Shown: one piece after another, positions 33,557 through 41,581 of the stretch | Numbering within the stretch: the first letter of the stretch is position 1 | Layout: every line of letters starts with the position of its first letter | Assembly (NCBI RefSeq): GCF_006539885.1 | Contig: NZ_BJNW01000001.1 | Span: forward strand, 1 to 64,000 | Origin: Kocuria varians | GTDB taxonomy: Bacteria > Actinomycetota > Actinomycetes > Actinomycetales > Micrococcaceae | DNA: 64,000 bases | Direction: 5' to 3' | Program-made: the position numbers and the translations under genes | The notes under the pieces: model-generated | Told to the model about the DNA's origin: nothing | What the model saw: only the letters and a program-made list of their open reading frames with translations | Database searches by the model: none

Positions 33557-34618
33557 TTGGGATCACAGCAGTACCGGGGCGAGTTGGAGCGCAAGCGGAA
33601 GCAGCGCGTGGACGCGGAGAAGAAGGCCGGCGAGTACCGGAACAAGGAGTCGAAGAAGCGCGCCGAGGCCGCCAAAGCTCGTCAAGAGGCTGCGAAGACC
33701 AGCAGCGCCACGACGGCCAAGACGAAGCTGAGCCGAGCCAGTCAGCGCGACAAGGAAGCTGCCTCCGCTGGGAGCGAGGCGAACAGATGGCAGACCAAGG
33801 CATCCGGATATGCGAAGCAGGAAGCTGACATCCAAGCCAAGTTGGCGAAGGCCGAACGCTCGGAAGCTGTCGCGGCCGAGCAGAAGCGCAAACGAGAGCA
33901 GGCCGCCGCTGAACGGCGTGCGGCAGCCGAGCGCGCCGAGACCGACGCTCGATTCAGCCGCACCGAGCACAGCGTCGGAGAAGCCCTGCGGGAACTGCGG
34001 GCGCCCAAGCCTGAAAAGCTCCGCGTCCTGCTGCTGGGAGCATCCTCAGAGGGCGACCTGCGCGTCGGACGGGAGCAGAAGCGCATCCGTGCTGCGGTCG
34101 AGTCCGCCTTGCACCGGGATCTGATCGAGCTCGATGTGCGTCCCGCCGCGACGGCCAGTGATCTGCTGGATGGCATCACGAAGTTCCGCCCGCACGTCGT
34201 GCACTTCTCCGGCCACAGCAACGAAGACTTGATCGTCTTCGAGTACGAGAATGACGATCCGCATGAGGGACACCGCGTCCCTGCTCGTGCTTTCGCTCGG
34301 GCCATCGCGGCGACCGACGACCCGCCGCTGCTGGTGCTCCTCAACGCCTGCAAGTCCGCTGGTCAGATCGACAAGCTCGTGGAGGATGTTGTGCCGTTCG
34401 CGATCGGCATGGCCGACAGCATCGCCGACGGTGACGCGATCAACTACGCAGCCCAGTTCTATGCCTCGATCGCGAACGGACAATCGGTCCGCTCAGCACA
34501 TCTGGCCGGACAAGTCGCACTGGAGATGGCCGGACTCGACGGTGCTGAACTGCCCACCCTCGCTTCTGCCGCGGACGTCGACCCCGCCACCGCGATCCTC
34601 GTGAAGCCCGCCGCCTGA
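33557..34618 (+). CDS. CHAT-domain (caspase-like) protease with N-terminal coiled coil, inserted backwards in the transfer operon
   Basis: From a TTG start (AGAGGA six bases upstream) the product has 353 residues. Residues 1-145 are a highly charged coiled coil (GSQQYRGELERKRKQRVDAE onward), and 150-353 form the protease. The CHAT dyad is clear: histidine in VVHFSGHSNE (H220) and cysteine in LVLLNACKSAG (C265), with DSIADGDAINYAAQFYASIA after it. CHAT proteases cut partner proteins in stress, cell-death and anti-phage pathways. No signal peptide or obvious dedicated substrate gene adjoins it. It is the only rightward gene in 18 kb of leftward transfer genes, ending three bases from the convergent SCO6880-family stop, so it has its own promoter. 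Cargo with a defence or addiction role is inferred. Confidence 0.85.
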   Translation: MGSQQYRGELERKRKQRVDAEKKAGEYRNKESKKRAEAAKARQEAAKTSSATTAKTKLSRASQRDKEAASAGSEANRWQTKASGYAKQEADIQAKLAKAERSEAVAAEQKRKREQAAAERRAAAERAETDARFSRTEHSVGEALRELRAPKPEKLRVLLLGASSEGDLRVGREQKRIRAAVESALHRDLIELDVRPAATASDLLDGITKFRPHVVHFSGHSNEDLIVFEYENDDPHEGHRVPARAFARAIAATDDPPLLVLLNACKSAGQIDKLVEDVVPFAIGMADSIADGDAINYAAQFYASIANGQSVRSAHLAGQVALEMAGLDGAELPTLASAADVDPATAILVKPAA

Positions 34619-34621
34619 TCG

Positions 34622-36088
34622 TCAGATACGACGGGCGAGCGGCAGGGCGGCGGCGGTGAACGCGACGGCCTGCTGACCGACCAGCAGCCGGGTTTCGCAG
34701 GAGGCCTGGATCGCGGCCTGCTCGATCGCGGCGACCGCCGTATCCAGCTCCTCCACCGTCGGCGCGGTGACCGCGATCAGGCCGGTGTACCGGAGGACGC
34801 CGTGGCCGGCGGTGAGGTCGACTTCTTGGCGGAGCACGTCTTCGTACTCGGCGGTCTGGGAGGCGTCCTGGATTTGCCCGATCCGCCGTCGTTGCGCCTG
34901 GTCGGAGATGTGCTCGACCTTCTTCTTGCGGATGTCGCGCACGGCCTGGTCGGTGCGCAGCGGGGTGCAGATCAGCGAGATCGACCGCTGAATCCCCGTC
35001 GACAGGGCGACCGGGGCGAGGAACCCCGGATACACCATCGACCGCGGCCACTCGCTGATCCAGAGGACGGCGTGGTGGCCGGAGTCGGTGCGCAGCCGAT
35101 CCCACGTCTCGGTTACCGCGACGGGGCCGGCGGTTGCGAGGTCCTGCCCGAGCTGGCCGTGGCGTTCCAGGGTGGGGCCGATCGCGGGGTCGTAGGCCGT
35201 GCGCAGCATCACCGCGATCTCACCCGTGGACAGCCACCCCGACGGGGTCAGGTCTGCGGCCCGGAGCGCGGCGAGCAGGGTCGCCATCTCCTGCCGGAGC
35301 ACGTTCGCCGCGCCTTTCAGGCCGCCGCCGGCGGTGCGGATCTGCCGGGCCGCCGCCCGCATATCCAGGCTCAGGCTGAGCGTGGTGGCGTGGCGTTCGC
35401 CGGCGGGGCCGGCCCGCTCGATGAGCTCGGCGTAGGTGGTCGAGGCCCAGGAGCCGTCATGGGTGCCGTGCTCGGCCCACCACTCCGCCAGCCCCTGCCC
35501 GGAATCCGGCAGCGTCCGCTCCAACACCTGGAGCGCGGAGATCCGTCCGGAGCGGCAGATCGTGGCGAGCACCCGCCCCCAGGCGGTGACGCGGCGGTTC
35601 TGCTCCGACGGGTCCAGGAGCACGAACGCCGGATGCGTGACCCCGACGGCGACAGTGAGCGTGTTTCCGGTCGGGTCGTGGATCATGCCCGCCCCGGTCT
35701 CCGGGTCCGCGTACTCGCGGAGCCGGGCCAGGTCGCCGGGCAGGGCGAGCGTGCCCGCTGGTCTGGGGGCGACGATTCGTCGCCGGTAGAGGAGCTGCCC
35801 GCCGGTGGTGCGCCACAGCCACCACGAGCAGACGGGGAGCCATTCGATCAGTGCTCGCCCGCCGATCCTCACCCAGACGAGGGTGATGGCGAGCAGCCAG
35901 ATGGGTGCGGAGTAGAGGACGAGGATGCCGCCGCCGGCGTAGAGCGCCCCGACCAGAGAGACGCCGCCGATGCCGAGGGCGATCATCTGCGACAGGGACA
36001 GGCCCAGGATGAGGCCGCGGCGGGTGAGCCGGGAGAACTTCACCGGGACCAGCTCGCCCCCGGTCTTCGTCGTGTCCGTGCGAGACAT
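34622..36088 (-). CDS. SCO6880-family membrane protein of actinobacterial conjugation systems
   Basis: About 488 residues. Two N-terminal helices (about 27-50 and 53-75, IALGIGGVSLVGALYAGGGI and LVLYSAPIWLLAITLVWV) resemble PrgI/VirB3-like anchors. The rest is a soluble domain like the N-terminal part of VirB4 (FVLLDPSEQNRRVTAWGRVL, ERHATTLSLSLDM, WDRLRTDSGHHAVLWISEWP, RYTGLIAVTAPTVEELD). In actinobacteria this protein and the short VirB4-like ATPase act as separate halves; here the CHAT gene lies between them. Assignment is from the family pattern. Confidence 0.82.
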   Translation of the reverse strand: MSRTDTTKTGGELVPVKFSRLTRRGLILGLSLSQMIALGIGGVSLVGALYAGGGILVLYSAPIWLLAITLVWVRIGGRALIEWLPVCSWWLWRTTGGQLLYRRRIVAPRPAGTLALPGDLARLREYADPETGAGMIHDPTGNTLTVAVGVTHPAFVLLDPSEQNRRVTAWGRVLATICRSGRISALQVLERTLPDSGQGLAEWWAEHGTHDGSWASTTYAELIERAGPAGERHATTLSLSLDMRAAARQIRTAGGGLKGAANVLRQEMATLLAALRAADLTPSGWLSTGEIAVMLRTAYDPAIGPTLERHGQLGQDLATAGPVAVTETWDRLRTDSGHHAVLWISEWPRSMVYPGFLAPVALSTGIQRSISLICTPLRTDQAVRDIRKKKVEHISDQAQRRRIGQIQDASQTAEYEDVLRQEVDLTAGHGVLRYTGLIAVTAPTVEELDTAVAAIEQAAIQASCETRLLVGQQAVAFTAAALPLARRI

Positions 36089-36091
36089 GAA

Positions 36092-37435
36092 CTACTCCTT
36101 CCCGGTAGGCGGGGCCGGGTTCGGATCGGGCGGGGTGTTCGGCACCGGCGGCGACGGCGGAGGCAGCGCCCCACCCGAACCTCCATCACCGGGGTTGCTG
36201 TCGCCGGGGGTGGTGTTGCCGGTGTTCTGTGCGCCGCTGGCGGCAGCATCGGCCTGCTGCCCGACCTCGTTACCTGCCTCCGGACCGGCTTCGGCGGCTT
36301 CTTTGACGACGACCGCGCCGGCCACGACCGGGGCGGCGGGACCCGCCCCGGCGGCGGCCTCGGTACCCGCCTCCGCGCCGGCGGCCTCGGTCCCCGCGGG
36401 CGGTGGCGTGGTCGGCGGTGTCCCACCACCGCCATCTCCGCCGCTGGAGCCCTCATCGCCGCTGCCGCTGTCGAGGATCTTCCGGGGGCCGTCGCCGCTG
36501 GGCTTATTGGGGATCGGGAGGGGCCGGTTCATCGCGCTCTTCGCGTCCTGCTCGGCACCCATCGAGTTGTAGAGGTCGAAGCCGATGAAGCTGATCAGCC
36601 GGTAGACCATGTACGGCGCAAACGCCGCAATGCCGAGGAGGACGATGCCGGCGATGGGTTCGGTCACGGCGGTCAGACCCGAGTCGATCGGTGTCGCGAC
36701 CTGCGTAATCGCCACCAGGAACACGACAACCAGGACGAGCTTGGAGACGATGAGCGCGATCAGGAACGTCGCCCATTTCCCGATCCATCCCTTCGTGACA
36801 TCCCAAGAGGCGCCGGAGAGGGCGAGCGGGGCGAGGACGACGGTGACGAGGATCAAGGCCTTCCGGATCAACAGGCTGAACCAGACGATGCCGATGGCGG
36901 CGATCATGAGACCGGCGAGGAAGATCGAGACGATCGCACCGACCCCTGGGGAGGCGATGTTCAGCCCGGCCAGTGCCTGGCTGAGGAGTAGGAGTTGGTT
37001 GCCCATCGACTCGGTGGTCTCGCCGGCGGCTTGGATGAGGCCGATGCAGAGCTGGTCGACGATCTCCAGCAGCACCGTCGTCAGCGTGATGACCACGAAC
37101 GATCCGAGGATCGACTTTCCCGCCCCGAGCGCGGCGCGGGAGAGGGCGGTCGGGTCGCGGTGGATCATCCCGGTGATGAGCTGGAGGAAGAAGAAGATCG
37201 CCACGATGAACAGGGCGATCCCGAACAGCAGGTTGTAGACGGACACGAACCCTGGCTGGGTGAGGTCGACCAGGGTGGTGGTGTCGAAGACGGTCCACAT
37301 GGTCTCCATCAGCCAGGCCGCCGCCCCGGCCATCGAGGAGGCGAGCCAGTCGAACGGAGCAGCGATCAGGGACGCGGTGCCCTCGCCGACCGCATCGCAC
37401 ACGTTGGAGATGACGGGGATGTCGCACACGCTCAC
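36092..37435 (-). CDS. TrbL/VirB6-like multi-spanning conjugation protein
   Basis: About 447 residues with an N-terminal amphipathic part and seven or so helices between 55 and 310 (for example LLFGIALFIVAIFFFLQLIT, ILGSFVVITLTTVLLEIVD, ALILVTVVLAPLALSGASW). The last 130 residues are a Gly/Ala/Pro/Asp-rich tail, repetitive in composition, probably exposed and disordered. VirB6/TrbL proteins form part of the inner-membrane channel. It is followed after three bases by the SCO6880-family gene in the same operon. Confidence 0.82.
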   Translation of the reverse strand: MSVCDIPVISNVCDAVGEGTASLIAAPFDWLASSMAGAAAWLMETMWTVFDTTTLVDLTQPGFVSVYNLLFGIALFIVAIFFFLQLITGMIHRDPTALSRAALGAGKSILGSFVVITLTTVLLEIVDQLCIGLIQAAGETTESMGNQLLLLSQALAGLNIASPGVGAIVSIFLAGLMIAAIGIVWFSLLIRKALILVTVVLAPLALSGASWDVTKGWIGKWATFLIALIVSKLVLVVVFLVAITQVATPIDSGLTAVTEPIAGIVLLGIAAFAPYMVYRLISFIGFDLYNSMGAEQDAKSAMNRPLPIPNKPSGDGPRKILDSGSGDEGSSGGDGGGGTPPTTPPPAGTEAAGAEAGTEAAAGAGPAAPVVAGAVVVKEAAEAGPEAGNEVGQQADAAASGAQNTGNTTPGDSNPGDGGSGGALPPPSPPVPNTPPDPNPAPPTGKE

Positions 37436-37471
37436 GGCGAACCCCTCCTTTCACACGCAGAAGGGATGAGG

Positions 37472-37741
37472 TCAGACCTGCTGGCCGACGCCCCAGAAGA
37501 AGTTGATGAGCGCGACCGATCCGCCGCAGATGATCGCTGCGCCGCAGGAGATCAGCAGGCCGGTCTTCCCCTTCCCCGCAAGGTGCGGGTTCGAGGAGTT
37601 GGAGCCGTAGGCCCAGATGATCGCGGAGATGATCAGGGCGAGGACGGACAGGATGAGGCCGACGGTCATCACGGCGCCGACGATCGTGCGCAGCTGCTCG
37701 ATGCCCGGAAGTCCGGAGGAGTTGGGGTCGATGTCAATCAC
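37472..37741 (-). CDS. DUF6112 small membrane protein, copy 1
   Basis: An 89-residue protein with two helices (about 22-45, VGAVMTVGLILSVLALIISA, and 60-83). GTG start with AAAGGG upstream. Small two-helix proteins at this place in type IV systems resemble VirB2/pilin-like subunits or TrbC; that role is inference. It is a diverged duplicate of the next gene upstream, separated by a strong terminator and a CAGGTGCAC motif, so the copies can be expressed at different levels. Confidence 0.75.
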   Translation of the reverse strand: MIDIDPNSSGLPGIEQLRTIVGAVMTVGLILSVLALIISAIIWAYGSNSSNPHLAGKGKTGLLISCGAAIICGGSVALINFFWGVGQQV

Positions 37742-37782
37742 GATGAATGCCCTTTCAGAAGACGGAAGACAGTTCCGACCGC

Positions 37783-37791
37783 CAGGTGCAC
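37783..37791. promoter_or_regulatory. CAGGTGCAC motif before the DUF6112 copy 1 gene
   Basis: Coding-strand GGTGCACCTGGCGG lies about 45 bases before the GTG start and just downstream of the terminator, where a restart promoter or operator would be expected. Confidence 0.55.
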
Positions 37792-37807
37792 CCCGCCCCC
37801 ATCGGGC

Positions 37808-37862
37808 ACAAAAAGGAGGCCCGCCCCGGGGTGCCGAAGCACCCGGAGACGAGCCCAGAGAA
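37808..37862 (-). terminator. Intrinsic terminator between the two DUF6112 genes
   Basis: On the minus strand a GC stem closes on CCGGGTGC-TTCG-GCACCCCGG, with outer pairing of GGGCTCG to CGGGCC, followed shortly by TTTTT. This UUCG-capped hairpin is the clearest intrinsic terminator in the transfer operon; it probably attenuates rather than fully stops transcription. Confidence 0.7.
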
Positions 37863-37879
37863 CGAAGCGGAGCGGGTCG

Positions 37880-38149
37880 TTAGAGTTGTCTGCCGATGGT
37901 GATGAGCCAGTTCAGCCAGGCGACCCCTGCGCCTGCGAGGATCGCGCCGCCGAGGGCGACGAACACGCCGATGCGGCCCTTTGTCGCGACCTGGTAGTTG
38001 CCGTTCGCGGCACCGATGGCCCAGCAGATCGCGGACACGATCAGCATCAGCACCGCCACCACGAGCACGAACATGAGCAGCGCGCCGGCGACCTCGCGCA
38101 GTTCGCTGATGCCGGAGAGACCGTCGAAGTCCGGGAACACGTCCATCAC
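37880..38149 (-). CDS. DUF6112 small membrane protein, copy 2
   Basis: An 89-residue protein with two helices (about 22-46, VAGALLMFVLVVAVLMLIVS, and 62-83) and the same plan as the other copy: acidic N-terminus, GxSGIxxLRxVxGA, first helix, IWA/CWA, then KGxxG before the second helix. Start is GTG-ATG, overlapping the hydrolase stop. Probably a second structural subunit of the transfer channel or pilus. Confidence 0.75.
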   Translation of the reverse strand: MMDVFPDFDGLSGISELREVAGALLMFVLVVAVLMLIVSAICWAIGAANGNYQVATKGRIGVFVALGGAILAGAGVAWLNWLITIGRQL

Positions 38150-39801
38150 GCCTCACCCGCTTTCACGGTGATGTGGAGGTGGTCGTAGTGGCCGCCGGTG
38201 ACATCAGTGGGGTCGTGCATCCCGCCGCCGGTGTAGTCGCGCCATCCCTCGTCGGCGCGGGCGAGGGACCAGATCTTGCCCTGCCAGATCAGGTACTCCA
38301 CCCCCAGCACCTCGGCGTGGTTTTGCAGCCAGTTCGTGACCTGCCACCCGTACTCGAGCTGCCCGGGGGTCGGGTGCTGGCCGATCGCGTTCCCGAATGC
38401 CACATCACAGGCGCGACCGATCGGGTGCTCAGACTTCGAGCCGGGCCGGGGCGAGTAGCACGCCCATGTCGACTCCGGAAACCCCGTAGAGGTCTGTTCG
38501 TAGACGCTGAGCATCCGCACCGTGATCTGCCCATCCGACGTCGGGTCGTCCACCAGTTCATCCGGGTCGCCCTCCACCGGTACCGGATCACCCGGCGACC
38601 CCGTCTCGGTGTCGCAGCCTTCTTGCCTGGGTGGAGGGATGTCGCTTTCGGGGAGGTCGGCGGCGTCGTGGTCGTTGAGCCACTTCGCGGGGTCGATGTA
38701 GTCGCCGTCGGTGCCGCCCTGGCGGACCTCGAAATGCAGATGCGGCCCCGTCGACATCCCGCTGGAGCCGGCGTCGGCGATGTGCTGCCCGGCCCGCACC
38801 TGGTCGCCGGTCTGGACGTGGATACCGTCCTCCCACGAGTGCGCATACGCCGTCGCAACCGTGCCCCCGTCGATCTGGTGTTCGATGACGACGAGGCCGC
38901 CGTACCCGCCGGAGAACTCCGACACCGTCACCGTGCCGTCGGCGGCGGCAAGGATCGGCGTCCCGTCCGGGGCGGAGAAATCCGCGCCCGTGTGGAAGGA
39001 CTCTTCCTCGCCCGTGATGGGGTGCGTGCGCGGTCCGAACGGGCTGGTGGCGACCCAGGTGCCCTCGGGCAGCGGGAACACCACCCGCGACGACTCTGTC
39101 ACCGGCCCCGCGGCGAGCACCGGTACCGGGTCGGCAGTCACCGGGCTGCCAGTGCCGGTGCCTGTGAGGGTGGTGAGGATCTGTTCGGCGACGGGTTCGT
39201 AGTTGTCGTACCGCTCCGGATACGCGCTCACTTCCACGGCCTGGGCGGCTTCGCCCTTGCCCATCTGCTCCCACCCCGGAATATCCAGCAGCCCCCGCGG
39301 CGAGCCCTCATTCGGCCCGCCGGGGCCGCCGTAGAACGCGGCGGCTTGGTAGTCGGGGTCCATGAGCTCGGCGACCGTGCCCCACCCCGCCTGCGGGCGC
39401 ATCTGGAACAACCCCAGGCTGTCGTTATCGCTGCCGTTGCCGTCGTTGGGATAGTCGCCGCTCTCGGGGTAGGCGCTCGTGTTGGCGAGCATCCGCATGC
39501 GCGACTCGGTGAGCGCGGCCATCAGCGCGATCAGGATGCCGTCGCGCCCTACCCCATCGATGCCCGAGCCGGTCTCGATGATCGTGGCGGCATGGGTGAG
39601 CTCGGCACGGCCGAGTGTGATCGTCTCCCCGTTCCGCGTCGTCGCCGTCAACTCCTCCGGCACGTCGCCGACCTGGAACCGGCCGGCGGGGGCGGCGCAG
39701 GAGACGGTGGCCGGGTTCATGAGCAGCCCGACCGACACCAGCCCGACCAAAGGGGCCAGCAGGACGAGGGCGGCGAGTGCCGCGATGACCTTCCGCATCA
39801 T
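38146..39801 (-). CDS. Three-module cell-wall hydrolase (lysozyme-like, M23 and M15/VanY-like) of the conjugation machinery
   Basis: About 551 residues with an N-terminal signal/anchor helix (about 5-28). Module 1 (about 55-180) is lysozyme/transglycosylase-like: ALTESRMRM, then SLGLFQMRPQAGWGTV. Module 2 (about 245-365) is an M23 endopeptidase with zinc ligands in HTGADFSAPDG and GPHLHFEVRQGG. Module 3 (about 430-551) carries SEHPIGRACDVAFG and YDHLHI, the S-x-H-x2-G-x-A-x-D and HxxH pattern of M15/VanY carboxypeptidases. Such enzymes open the thick wall for the transfer channel. Two modules are common; the third, complete C-terminal one is less so. GGGAGG precedes the start. Confidence 0.88.
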   Translation of the reverse strand: MMRKVIAALAALVLLAPLVGLVSVGLLMNPATVSCAAPAGRFQVGDVPEELTATTRNGETITLGRAELTHAATIIETGSGIDGVGRDGILIALMAALTESRMRMLANTSAYPESGDYPNDGNGSDNDSLGLFQMRPQAGWGTVAELMDPDYQAAAFYGGPGGPNEGSPRGLLDIPGWEQMGKGEAAQAVEVSAYPERYDNYEPVAEQILTTLTGTGTGSPVTADPVPVLAAGPVTESSRVVFPLPEGTWVATSPFGPRTHPITGEEESFHTGADFSAPDGTPILAAADGTVTVSEFSGGYGGLVVIEHQIDGGTVATAYAHSWEDGIHVQTGDQVRAGQHIADAGSSGMSTGPHLHFEVRQGGTDGDYIDPAKWLNDHDAADLPESDIPPPRQEGCDTETGSPGDPVPVEGDPDELVDDPTSDGQITVRMLSVYEQTSTGFPESTWACYSPRPGSKSEHPIGRACDVAFGNAIGQHPTPGQLEYGWQVTNWLQNHAEVLGVEYLIWQGKIWSLARADEGWRDYTGGGMHDPTDVTGGHYDHLHITVKAGEA

Positions 39802-39810
39802 GGCCTCCCG

Positions 39811-40479
39811 TTAGCGGAGGGGCTGGTCGAGGATCGACAGCCGCAGCAGATAGCAGGGGTCGCTGTCGGGCGGGCAGGTCAGGAAGATCGTGAACGCCAC
39901 CTCATGCGCACTGGTCGTGGGTTCGTCGTTCCAGACCCCGGCGCGGTGGCGGATACCCTCGATCGTGTACGCGGTGGTGCCCGGCTGCAGCTGCCCCGGC
40001 TGCGCCTGCTCCACGGCGTCCGCCCACGCCTCCGGCACGAACACCTCCGTGATCTCCAGGCGCTGGGTCGTGCTGTATTTGCGGAGTTCAGTCCAGGAGT
40101 CGCGGGTCGGGAGGTAGCCGACGATATCGGAGGCGAGGCCGGCTTGCTCGATCCCGGTCGGGTCTGCGACCTCCAGCAGCACGCTCGTGTAGTCCAACGG
40201 CATCAACCCGCTGGCGGTATCCCACGCGAACAGCGCCGTCGCGACGGAGCGGGCGAACTCCTCCGGATCATCCGTCTCCGGAATCGGGGCCAGATCGCGC
40301 GGGTCGCCGCCGGGAGTGACCGGCGCGGATGGCGACGGCGTGGCGGGTGGCGGGTCGGGAGTGCGGGGGCCGGTGACCAGGCCGTAGACGCCGACGCCGA
40401 CGAGGATCAGCACGAGGGTGGCGGCCGTGACGATCACGACCAGGCGGCGACGGGAACGAGAAGCATCTGTCGGGTTCAT
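39811..40479 (-). CDS. VirB8/TcpC-like single-span conjugation protein
   Basis: About 222 residues: short cytoplasmic N-terminus, one helix (about 13-35, LVVIVTAATLVLILVGVGVY), a Pro/Thr linker, then an extracytoplasmic domain with the NTF2-like look of VirB8/TcpC (FARSVATALFAWDTASGLMP, LEITEVFVPEAWADAVEQ, AYTIEGIRHRAGVWND). VirB8 proteins are assembly hubs of the transfer channel. The ATG lies right after GGTGCACCTGGTGGC. It follows the ParB-like gene after a hairpin. Confidence 0.7.
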   Translation of the reverse strand: MNPTDASRSRRRLVVIVTAATLVLILVGVGVYGLVTGPRTPDPPPATPSPSAPVTPGGDPRDLAPIPETDDPEEFARSVATALFAWDTASGLMPLDYTSVLLEVADPTGIEQAGLASDIVGYLPTRDSWTELRKYSTTQRLEITEVFVPEAWADAVEQAQPGQLQPGTTAYTIEGIRHRAGVWNDEPTTSAHEVAFTIFLTCPPDSDPCYLLRLSILDQPLR

Positions 40480-40494
40480 GCCACCAGGTGCACC

Positions 40495-40545
40495 AGACAC
40501 ACATCCGCCCCGACACCCACGCAGGGTCCGGGGCGGCGAACAACC
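40495..40545. promoter_or_regulatory. CAGGTGCAC motif plus hairpin before the VirB8-like gene
   Basis: The motif occupies 40495-40503. Just upstream in the direction of transcription lies a stem, CGCCCCGGACCC with GGGTGTCGGGGCG. Hairpin followed by motif repeats the layout seen at the DUF6112 pair, suggesting a transcript end followed by a restart point. Confidence 0.5.
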
Positions 40546-40552
40546 AGAGAGA

Positions 40553-41581
40553 TCAGAGGGCGCGCAGGTGCCGCACCCCACCCTCCCCATCCGCATCTTC
40601 GGCGGGATCGGCAGCATCGCTGGGCTCGGTGTTGCGGGCGGCGGTGAGAGCGCCGGCGAACGCGGTCGTGCCGGCGGCGATCGTCAGGAACATCTCGATC
40701 TGCTCATCGGTGAGATCCTGTGCGAGCTGGGCGGGGTCGTAGTGCGTCCACCAATCGGTGAGTTCGCCCCAGATCACCAGGAACGACCGCGTGGTCCACA
40801 CCGCCGGCCCCGCCACCGGAGCCGGTCCGGTCTTGCGGCGCGGCGGCTTGGCCTTGGCGCGGGCGATCGCCACTTTCGCCAACTCGTCCAACTGCGCATC
40901 CCGCGACACCCCCGGATCACCGACCAGGCTCCGGACTTCCTCGAAGATCGGATGCACCGGCGCGCCGGCCTCGATCCGTGCGAGCGCGTCCGCGACCTGG
41001 GTGCGGGTGTCGTCAGGGAGGTCGTCGCGGGCGGCGGCCTGCTGGACGTACTCGATCTTGTCCAACGTCCGATAGGACGCGGCGCCGGGGATCATCGCTG
41101 CCGCCTGCTGCCTGGCCTCACCCGCAGGCGACGAGGACGGTGCCGGAAAATTTCCGCCACCGTCGGGAGACGCATCGGCGGGCTGGTGGTCGCTGGTGAA
41201 CCGCGACTGGGCCTGGCGGCGGGCCGCGTCCTCGGCCAGGAGGGCTTTGAGTTCGCGGTAGAGGCTGGCGGCTTCCAGCGGGGTGAGGGCTTTGTGCAGC
41301 AGGTTGTCGTCCTGCTCCGCGAGCAGATGCCCGAGCCGGTCGGAGATCCCTTGCCGCACCCAGACGTTCACCACCCGCCAGTTCAGCTTCTGGATCGCGG
41401 CCAATCTGCGCCGCCCGCAGACGAGCACGCCTTCTGGGGTGATCGTCGGGGGCTGGAGCAGTCCGTCGCGGTCGATGGACGCGGCCAGGGCGTCGATGTC
41501 GCCCAGGTCGGTGCGGTGCCGGGTGCCGATGATGATCGAGGACACCGCCCGCTCCAGCTCGATATGCCCGCCAGTCATCAC
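40553..41581 (-). CDS. ParB/Spo0J-like nuclease-domain protein
   Basis: About 342 residues. The ParB N-terminal domain is clear: GTRHRTDLGDIDALAASIDR, LLQPPTITPEGVLVCGRRRL (the GxRR box), and a helix-turn-helix-like region. The middle is a Gly/Ser/Pro linker (about 135-160) and the C-terminal half is Ala-rich helical with an acidic end. In conjugative elements such proteins act in partition of the circular form or in regulation. No ParA lies next to it. The start overlaps the upstream gene as ATGA. Confidence 0.8.
   Translation of the reverse strand: MMTGGHIELERAVSSIIIGTRHRTDLGDIDALAASIDRDGLLQPPTITPEGVLVCGRRRLAAIQKLNWRVVNVWVRQGISDRLGHLLAEQDDNLLHKALTPLEAASLYRELKALLAEDAARRQAQSRFTSDHQPADASPDGGGNFPAPSSSPAGEARQQAAAMIPGAASYRTLDKIEYVQQAAARDDLPDDTRTQVADALARIEAGAPVHPIFEEVRSLVGDPGVSRDAQLDELAKVAIARAKAKPPRRKTGPAPVAGPAVWTTRSFLVIWGELTDWWTHYDPAQLAQDLTDEQIEMFLTIAAGTTAFAGALTAARNTEPSDAADPAEDADGEGGVRHLRAL

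Noticed and set aside
34802-36991. A 729-residue rightward frame opposite the SCO6880-family and TrbL-like genes
   Set aside because: Antisense shadow of two conserved membrane proteins, rich in Arg/Gly/Asp with no fold signature.
38173-40647. An 824-residue rightward frame opposite the wall hydrolase and VirB8-like genes
   Set aside because: It is antisense to well-supported genes, has no ribosome site and shows GC-driven composition without domains.
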